Part shown: positions 61,473-64,000 of the stretch, piece after piece
Numbering within the stretch: the first letter of the stretch is position 1
Layout of the letters: each line of letters opens with the position of its first letter
Origin: Nocardia abscessus NBRC 100374
GTDB lineage: Bacteria; Actinomycetota; Actinomycetes; Mycobacteriales; Mycobacteriaceae
Assembly: GCF_000308455.1 (NCBI RefSeq)
Contig: NZ_BAFP01000271.1
Location: 30,688-94,687 of the forward strand
DNA length: 64,000 nt
Direction of reading: 5' to 3'
Notes under the pieces: model-generated
What the model saw: the letters and a program-made list of their open reading frames with translations, nothing else
Databases searched by the model: none
What the model was told of the DNA's origin: nothing
Program-made: the position numbers and the translations under genes

Positions 61473-61577
61473 TCAGAACGTGCCGATGTTGGAGAACATC
61501 CAGTACCAGAACGCGATGATCCCGACCGTGCCGCCCCACGCCGCCGCGTAACGCGCGATTTCCCACAGATACCCCAT
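61473..61577 (-). CDS. 34-residue membrane micro-protein
   Basis: MGYLWEIARYAAAWGGTVGI then IAFWYWMFSNIGTF is a single Trp/Tyr-rich helix with almost no flanking residues. GGAG lies eight bases before the ATG, and the operon promoter lies about 165 bases upstream. It is the first gene of the NorQD operon. Short aromatic helices of this sort are typical of small subunits that pack on multi-pass membrane enzymes. Confidence 0.6.
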   Translation of the reverse strand: MGYLWEIARYAAAWGGTVGIIAFWYWMFSNIGTF

Positions 61578-61731
61578 GACCACAGCTCCTGACCTCGATT
61601 GGATGACGAAATGTCAGCGGACCCTGCCGCCGTACCGGAATTCGGTGTGATGCACCGTGCGGAGCGGGAGATAGGTCCTGTGGTTCGAGGTCCGGCGTCG
61701 CCATCACAAGACCCCCATCCGTGCAATTGGC

Positions 61732-61772
61732 TGACCGAAGTCAATATAGTTGGTTGTGAGTACTACTGTCTA
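61732..61772 (-). promoter_or_regulatory. Promoter and operator of the NorQD operon
   Basis: Read leftward: TAGACA (61772-61767), 18 bases, TATATT (61748-61743). The palindrome TGACTTCGGTCA (61743-61732; TGACC-GA-AGTCA on the top strand) overlaps the -10. The same 12-base palindrome recurs at 62768-62779. Confidence 0.6.
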
Positions 61773-61965
61773 CAGTCGGATGAGATCTGCTTGAACACGC
61801 AATCAGAGCCAGAATTCGTCGCCGAAAGATTCTGATCTGAACTGGATGAGCTGAGTTGAGTCAGGCTCTGCTATGGCGCGGCAGGAGGCGGCCACACGAG
61901 TCCGGGCGCCCGCAATCGGGCCCGCGCCCGGATGTCACGCGCGCTGGGCCGTACTCGACTGCTGT

Positions 61966-62700
61966 TCAGTCGGAGAAGATTTCGCGGTTGACGGTGTGGA
62001 GATAGGGGATGGCGAGGAAGGGGCTGATGTAGAAGATGTCGTAGAGCCACCAGCCGATGACGGGGAACACCGTGCCGGCGTAGCGGACATCGGCGTACAT
62101 GGTCATGTTGAACACATACCCGACCCAGATGACCACGCCCATCCAGCAGGTGATGATCATCCACTGCTGGCCCCAGCGCTTCATCTGCAGGAACCCGATC
62201 GCCGCGGCGATGCGCATGGAGAAGACCGTCAGGATCAGCCCGACTTCCCATGCCTTCTCACCAGGGCCCGCCGCGCCGCCGACCCACAGTTCGTTGTAGT
62301 GCCAGAAGTATCCGGCGTCGAACATGTTGCCCCAACCGTTCAACAGCACGCGGGCCAGCAATGTGTGATTGGCGACCAGGTCCAGCGCCCAGCCGACCGT
62401 ATTGATCGCGGCGTCGACGATAACCAGATAGCCCAGGAGAGTGACCAGTATCGGCCGAACGGTCAGCCCGTCGCGCTGGGCGCGTCGTAGGAGTCGGATG
62501 CCGTACAGGAACAGCGGCAGGCCGAAGACCCCCAGTGCGGCAGTGCCGATCAGAACGCTGCCGCTGATCAACCACTTGTCGGCGCGACGCTGCGCCAGTC
62601 GCGATCGCCTGGCGTGCTCATCGAGGGACAGTGTCGCGCTCGCTGCATCCGCGTCGGCACGGGCAACAAGGCGCTCAGTGCGTTTGCCGGGAATCGACAT
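61966..62700 (-). CDS. Multi-pass membrane protein of unknown family (copy 1)
   Basis: A protein of 244 residues starting MSIPGKRTERLVARADADAA, with the same five to six membrane segments and conserved blocks as copy 2. Over the last ~120 residues only about seven positions differ between the copies and the DNA is almost identical, while the first half is only about 60 percent identical. It forms a separate unit upstream of the NorQD operon, with its own TGACTGAAGTCA operator 68 bases before the ATG. Having two copies under one regulator suggests heteromeric or alternative core subunits. Confidence 0.72.
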   Translation of the reverse strand: MSIPGKRTERLVARADADAASATLSLDEHARRSRLAQRRADKWLISGSVLIGTAALGVFGLPLFLYGIRLLRRAQRDGLTVRPILVTLLGYLVIVDAAINTVGWALDLVANHTLLARVLLNGWGNMFDAGYFWHYNELWVGGAAGPGEKAWEVGLILTVFSMRIAAAIGFLQMKRWGQQWMIITCWMGVVIWVGYVFNMTMYADVRYAGTVFPVIGWWLYDIFYISPFLAIPYLHTVNREIFSD

Positions 62701-62767
62701 CGATCTCCCCTGTGAACGAGGGTCGGCGCGCGAAGGCCGATCTGGGCGCTCACAAAGGTACCAATAC

Positions 62768-62779
62768 TGACTGAAGTCA
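62768..62779. promoter_or_regulatory. TGACTGAAGTCA operator upstream of copy 1
   Basis: This palindrome (TGACT-GA-AGTCA) overlaps a leftward TTGACT -35 (62780-62775) for the copy 1 gene and matches the site at 61732-61743 in 11 of 12 bases. The nearby TetR gene is the likely source of the repressor. Confidence 0.6.
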
Positions 62780-62812
62780 ACAAGATGGCGATCGAGACCG
62801 CCGTATGGGCGT

Positions 62813-63415
62813 TCATTCGGCCGGTGCGAGGCTGCGCATCGTTCGGATGAGGTAGTCCTCGACCAGCGCTGGTCGGTTCGGCCACCCGCTGGTGGTGATC
62901 AGCAGCGCGTAGAGGCCGAGCAGGAAGAACACCGCACTGTTGATCGGAGTGACCTGTGGGTCGATCGCCCCGCTGTCGCGCGCGAGTTCGATCCGCTGGG
63001 CCACCAGGTCGATGAGCGGATGCTCCCTACCGTCGTCGGGCGGGCGTGTCTGCGAGAAGTGCGCCGACAGAAAGTCCTTGAACAGCAATACACCCAGGCG
63101 ATGCTCGAGATCGAAGATCAGGCGGATTACCTCGTTCAGCACCTCCGTCAGGTCGCGGTCGCCGCGCAGGAAACGGCCGAGCTGTTTGACCATGCGCTGC
63201 TCTTCGCGCAGCTCGAGCTCCAGCAGGACGTGTTGCTTGGTCGGGAAGTGGAAGAAGAACGTGCCGTGCGCGACCCCTGCGGCCGCAACGATGGCACCGA
63301 TATCGGCGTCGGCCATCCCGGTCCGCTTGAATTCCCCGATCGCCGCACCCATGAGGCGTTCCCTGGTCTGGAGACGCTTCGCCTCGCGTGCCGACAGGCC
63401 GTCCGTCGCAGCCAT
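62813..63415 (-). CDS. TetR/AcrR family transcriptional regulator
   Basis: A protein of 200 residues, MAATDGLSAREAKRLQTRER. The helix-turn-helix is at about residues 37-57 (ADIGAIVAAAGVAHGTFFFH), and the ligand-binding half contains LGVLLFKDFLSAHFSQTRPP. It is the first gene upstream of the two NorQD-linked units and probably binds their shared TGACYGAAGTCA sites. It lacks that palindrome before its own start, so it may not be autoregulated by it. The inducer is unknown. Confidence 0.82.
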   Translation of the reverse strand: MAATDGLSAREAKRLQTRERLMGAAIGEFKRTGMADADIGAIVAAAGVAHGTFFFHFPTKQHVLLELELREEQRMVKQLGRFLRGDRDLTEVLNEVIRLIFDLEHRLGVLLFKDFLSAHFSQTRPPDDGREHPLIDLVAQRIELARDSGAIDPQVTPINSAVFFLLGLYALLITTSGWPNRPALVEDYLIRTMRSLAPAE

Positions 63416-63514
63416 CCGCGTCTCCCTTATTCCTGACTCGACTCATCGAGAAGTCCGTGTCCATCGCCGCCCAGTAGGTTAGCGGGATCGGGGACTGTGC
63501 GTTCGGATTGGTAA

Positions 63515-63860
63515 GTAAGCGACTTCATCGGAGTCGACCAGTACTATTCGATCGCGCCGTCGGAACTGTCGTCGTTCGCCGCCTCGGGCGGCTCGTTCTG
63601 GAATCTGCCGCAATCACCGGAGAGCATGTACTACGTGCTGCGCTACTTCGCCACCAAATATCCGAACAAACCGCTGCGGGTCATCGAGAACGGATTGGCT
63701 ACCGACGCGGATCAGAACCGTGCCGACGGGTACCGCCGCGACGACCATCTCCGCGACACCGTCTATTGGATTCAGCGCGCACGCCAAGACGGCATCAACA
63801 TCGTCTCCTACAACTACTGGAGCCTCACCGACAACTACGAGTGGGGTGAATACGGTCCGG
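63515..63860 (+). pseudogene. Truncated GH1 beta-glucosidase
   Basis: The frame reads SDFIGVDQYYSIAPSELSSF, then LRVIENGLATDADQN with the catalytic nucleophile Glu of GH1 (ENG), and SYNYWSLTDNYEWGEYGP. The N-terminal ~300 residues, including the acid/base NEP motif, are missing: a TAA stands just before the homology. On the right the match ends abruptly at about 63857 where unrelated G/T-rich DNA begins. Confidence 0.7.
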
Positions 63861-64000
63861 TAGTCGTTACAGATCTGAAGTTGGCGGGGTCTTGTGTTTC
63901 TACTGGTAGGGGCGGTTTCTGCTTGGATATGGTGTGGTTGGTGAGGTGGTTGATGTGTTGGATGGTGGGTTTGGTGATGGTGATGGTGAAGTGGGCGTGG
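63861..64000. other. Strand-asymmetric DNA cutting the GH1 relic
   Basis: The top strand turns G/T-rich (repeats such as GGTGATGGTGATGGTGAAGTGG), unlike the balanced GC of the rest of the window. The start is sharp at about 63857. This suits the end of an inserted element, but the window ends before any transposase can be identified. Confidence 0.4.

Noticed and set aside
63861..64000. Minus-strand transposase C-terminus
   Set aside because: One leftward frame has an Ile/Thr-rich run that could be the end of a transposase, but 140 bases are too few to identify a family.

Overview
The window is a 64 kb piece of a high-GC actinobacterial chromosome, most likely Nocardia or a close mycolic-acid relative. 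The signs are WXG100/ESX-type proteins with a CpnT-like partner, a SigJ/ECF41 sigma factor, a UsfY-like stress protein, a BlaC-like class A beta-lactamase, a PknD-like NHL kinase, many TetR regulators each next to a hydrolase or oxidoreductase, frequent GTG/TTG starts and 4-base gene overlaps. No rRNA, intact tRNA, CRISPR array or replication origin was found.

Layout. 0-3.7 kb: leftward WXG100/YbaB/CpnT-like operon, with a divergent YezG-like immunity gene. 5-10 kb: CDF transporter, a Tat lipoprotein beta-lactamase, and a TetR/hydrolase pair with a GTAC operator. 10.6-14.1 kb: flavoprotein, SigJ and a membrane protein in one operon, behind an ECF41-type promoter whose near copy also precedes the quinone oxidoreductase gene at 28 kb. 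14-26 kb: carboxylesterase, large PLP decarboxylase, TetR, DUF2293 protein, PknD-like kinase, DEAD-box helicase, UsfY. 27-35 kb: DoxX, a secreted hydrolase, two more TetR/hydrolase sets and a lipoprotein. 32.7-37 kb and 40-42.3 kb: insertion and decay zones with broken serine recombinases, IstB, an IS256 relic and an intact IS110 element. 44-53.2 kb: a complete kdp system (kdpDE divergent from a micro-ORF plus kdpFABC), followed by a kup gene reduced to its two ends. 53.2-55.4 kb: PadR with two DUF1048 genes, and a hydrolase. 55.4-57.3 kb: integrase, tRNA 3' end and transposase relics.

57.4-63.4 kb: the most unusual locus. A leftward operon encodes a 34-residue membrane peptide, a NorD-like VWA protein, a NorQ-like AAA+ ATPase, a 42-residue membrane peptide, an unrecognised multi-pass membrane protein, a one-pass membrane protein and a broken NAD(P)-binding gene. 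A second copy of the multi-pass protein lies upstream next to a TetR gene, and both units carry the same TGACYGAAGTCA operator. NorQ/NorD pairs normally mature metalloenzymes. No nitric oxide reductase gene is present, so this looks like a NorQD-serviced membrane enzyme of unknown reaction. The window ends in a truncated GH1 beta-glucosidase gene cut by unrelated DNA.
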